A DNA stretch of 7,582 bases, taken from positions 1-7,582 of the forward strand of contig JAPYTY010000092.1 of the NCBI GenBank assembly GCA_029942065.1, written 5' to 3'. Shown here piece after piece: positions 6,402 to 7,582 of the stretch. Source of the DNA: Acidobacteriota bacterium (GTDB taxonomy: Bacteria > Acidobacteriota > UBA6911 > RPQK01 > JADFOI01). The notes beneath the pieces are model-generated. The model had not been told where the DNA came from. It made no database searches and saw only the letters and a program-made list of their open reading frames with translations. The first letter of the stretch is position 1. Each line of letters starts with the position of its first letter. Both the position numbers and the translations under genes were made by a program.

Positions 6402-6409
6402 ACACTATT

Positions 6410-6775
6410 ATGAGCTGGTATTTTCAAGTATTGAAAAGGTATGCGGTATTTGGCGAACGGTCCCAGCGGATGGAGTACTGGATGTTCAGCCTTTTTTACA
6501 TCATCTTCGGTATCCTCATCGGCATCATTGATGGCCTGCTAGGAACTGGCGGGGAGGGCGGAGGTCTTCTCAGCCTTTTATTCATCCTGGGGATGATAAT
6601 TCCCAGCCTGGCCGTGACCTTTCGCCGACTGCACGACACCGACCACAGTGGATGGTGGTTGCTGGTTGGCCTGGTTCCGCTGGTCGGGATGATTATTCTC
6701 CTCATTTTCATGGTGCAGGATAGTCAGGCCGGCGCCAATCAGTACGGTCCGAATCCCAAGGGCGCCACAGAATAG
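6410..6775 (+). CDS. DUF805 family inner-membrane protein
   Basis: This 121-residue DUF805 (YhaH-like) membrane protein has the family layout. A short amphipathic N-terminus (MSWYFQVLKRYAVFGERSQRMEYW) is followed by a membrane segment around residues 27-45, a second segment (LLSLLFILGMIIPSLAVTF), the signature FRRLHDTDHSGWW, a third segment (LLVGLVPLVGMIILLIFMV), and a tail ending QYGPNPKG. The family has no agreed biochemical function. The start is supported by GGAAGGGAG (6393-6401) 8 nt before the ATG. The gene stands alone, with a probable terminator between it and the glycosyltransferase. A Gly-rich linker (LLGTGGEGGG) sits between the first two segments. The call is secure by signature. 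Confidence 0.93.
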   Translation: MSWYFQVLKRYAVFGERSQRMEYWMFSLFYIIFGILIGIIDGLLGTGGEGGGLLSLLFILGMIIPSLAVTFRRLHDTDHSGWWLLVGLVPLVGMIILLIFMVQDSQAGANQYGPNPKGATE

Positions 6776-6781
6776 TCGCCT

Positions 6782-6819
6782 CTTATCAGGGATTTTGCCT
6801 ATGCATTTTCCCGGATAAG
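6782..6819. other. Imperfect 10-bp inverted repeat downstream of DUF805
   Basis: CTTATCAGGG (6782-6791) and CCCGGATAAG (6810-6819) pair at 9 of 10 positions around an 18-nt AT-rich loop. There is no T tract after it. It could stabilise the 3' end of the DUF805 mRNA or be a regulator site for the next gene. Confidence 0.3.
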
Positions 6820-6831
6820 GTGCACCACATA

Positions 6832-6864
6832 CCTCACCAGGATTTCGGGTCCTTGAGGCGTTTT
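6832..6864 (+). terminator. Probable Rho-independent terminator of the DUF805 gene
   Basis: The stem CCTCA/TGAGG (6832-6836/6854-6858) and inner stem AGGA/TCCT (6839-6842/6850-6853), with a two-base bulge, enclose a 7-nt loop. It is followed by CGTTTT. Its position between two same-strand genes suggests that the glycosyltransferase has its own promoter. Confidence 0.45.
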
Positions 6865-6891
6865 GGTTAGGAGACGGGTACAATTGCATCC

Positions 6892-7572
6892 GTGTCTCCA
6901 GACATCTCGGTAGTGATCCCGGCCCTCAACGAAGCGAAATCCATTGGCCCGGCTGTGGCCAGCACCCGAAACCATGAAGGAATCGAGTGCATCGTGGTGG
7001 ACGGTGGAAGTCAGGACAACACACCCCGGGTAGCTCAATCCTCGGGTGCCACGGTCCTTCACTCCCCTCCGGGACGGGCCCGCCAGATGAATGCCGGTGC
7101 GAAAGCCGCCCGGGGAGAGTTCCTGGTGTTCCTGCATGCGGATACCCTGCTGCCGGGAAATTTCACGGATCATGTTCGTCGCATTCTCACCACACCCGGT
7201 GTAGCGGCGGGAGCTTTCAAGCTCGACATCGATGGGCCAGGCCTCCGCCTTCGGATCATCGAAAGCCTGGCTAACTGGCGATCCAGGTGGTTGAAAATGC
7301 CTTATGGAGACCAGGCTATTTTCCTGAGGAAACTTACTTTCAATCAGCTTGGCGGCTTCCCGGAACTCCCCATAATGGAGGATTTTCAGCTGGTACGCCA
7401 GCTGCGCCGCCAGGGGCAGATCGTGATCGCTCCGGCACCTGCCCGGACCTCTCCAAGACGCTGGCAAAGGGAAGGATCCTGGCGGGTCACACTCATCAAT
7501 CAAGCGGTGATTCTGGGGTTCTGCCTGGGGGTGGATCCGGTTCGTCTGGCGCGATGGTATGGGAGGAGATAA
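6892..7572 (+). CDS. Family-2 glycosyltransferase, TIGR04283-type
   Basis: This 226-residue GT-A fold glycosyltransferase matches the TIGR04283 type (rSAM/selenodomain-associated transferase 2) in length and motifs. These are SVVIPALNEA (6-15), IVVDGGSQD (34-42), PPGRARQMNAGA (59-70), the metal/nucleotide-binding FLHADT (80-85, in the DxD place), PYGDQAIFLRK (137-147), PIMEDFQL (160-167) with a likely catalytic Glu-Asp, and the C-terminal LGVDPVRLARWYG. It has no N-terminal membrane anchor and should be cytoplasmic or peripheral; donor and acceptor are unknown. The GTG start at 6892 fits the family N-terminus, but its only upstream AGGAG (6869-6873) is 18 nt away. An in-frame ATT at 6883 would be better spaced. 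In other genomes such genes often sit beside a second transferase, so the next gene beyond the window may be one; a GAGGGGAG ribosome-like site follows the stop. Confidence 0.9.
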   Translation: MSPDISVVIPALNEAKSIGPAVASTRNHEGIECIVVDGGSQDNTPRVAQSSGATVLHSPPGRARQMNAGAKAARGEFLVFLHADTLLPGNFTDHVRRILTTPGVAAGAFKLDIDGPGLRLRIIESLANWRSRWLKMPYGDQAIFLRKLTFNQLGGFPELPIMEDFQLVRQLRRQGQIVIAPAPARTSPRRWQREGSWRVTLINQAVILGFCLGVDPVRLARWYGRR

Positions 7573-7582
7573 GAGGGGAGCG

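Noticed and set aside
6799..7503. A 234-codon minus-strand open frame opposite the glycosyltransferase
   Set aside because: The plus strand has the full set of glycosyltransferase motifs. The minus frame is low in recognisable content and overlaps the terminator and intergenic region.

Overview
This window looks like chromosomal DNA from a Gram-negative-type bacterium with moderately high GC (roughly mid-50s percent by eye). Both M16 peptidase-family proteins and the metallophosphoesterase carry N-terminal export signals, which fits a cell with a periplasm. The gene set (a Ycf46-like AAA ATPase, an M16 active/inactive pair, DUF423, DUF805 and a TIGR04283-type glycosyltransferase) and the two dispersed-repeat families would suit an Acidobacteriota-like or deltaproteobacterial-like genome. 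The phylum is inference, not something the sequence proves. There is no phage, transposase, CRISPR array, rRNA or tRNA in view.

Layout. Positions 1-1001 (minus) hold a Ycf46-like AAA ATPase that runs off the left edge. It is broken by two in-frame stop codons and has an abnormal Walker A motif. Positions 1079-1269 hold a non-coding imperfect palindrome with 22-bp terminal inverted repeats; its right end touches the stop codon of the next gene. Positions 1269-2705 and 2722-4224 (both minus) form a tight two-gene operon of exported M16-family proteins. The upstream gene has the zinc site and the downstream gene has only the substrate-side Arg/Tyr pair. A 70-bp divergent spacer with a 9-bp dyad separates this operon from a small DUF423 membrane protein (4295-4684, plus). 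Positions 4685-5010 are a non-coding mosaic of inverted short repeats and three GC-rich hairpins, lying between convergent genes. Positions 5015-6293 (minus) are an exported calcineurin-like metallophosphoesterase broken by a one-base frameshift. A divergent spacer with a terminator-like hairpin precedes a DUF805 membrane protein (6410-6775, plus). A probable terminator and a family-2 glycosyltransferase (6892-7572, plus) complete the window.

How the genes relate. The only clear functional unit is the M16 pair, which probably forms a periplasmic heteromeric metalloprotease. The other genes look like unrelated housekeeping or accessory genes separated by repeats. Two of the seven genes are disrupted. 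This means either a genome undergoing local decay or a draft assembly with errors; re-sequencing would separate the two. I do not see a convincing new multi-gene system here. The least explained content is the two non-coding repeat elements.
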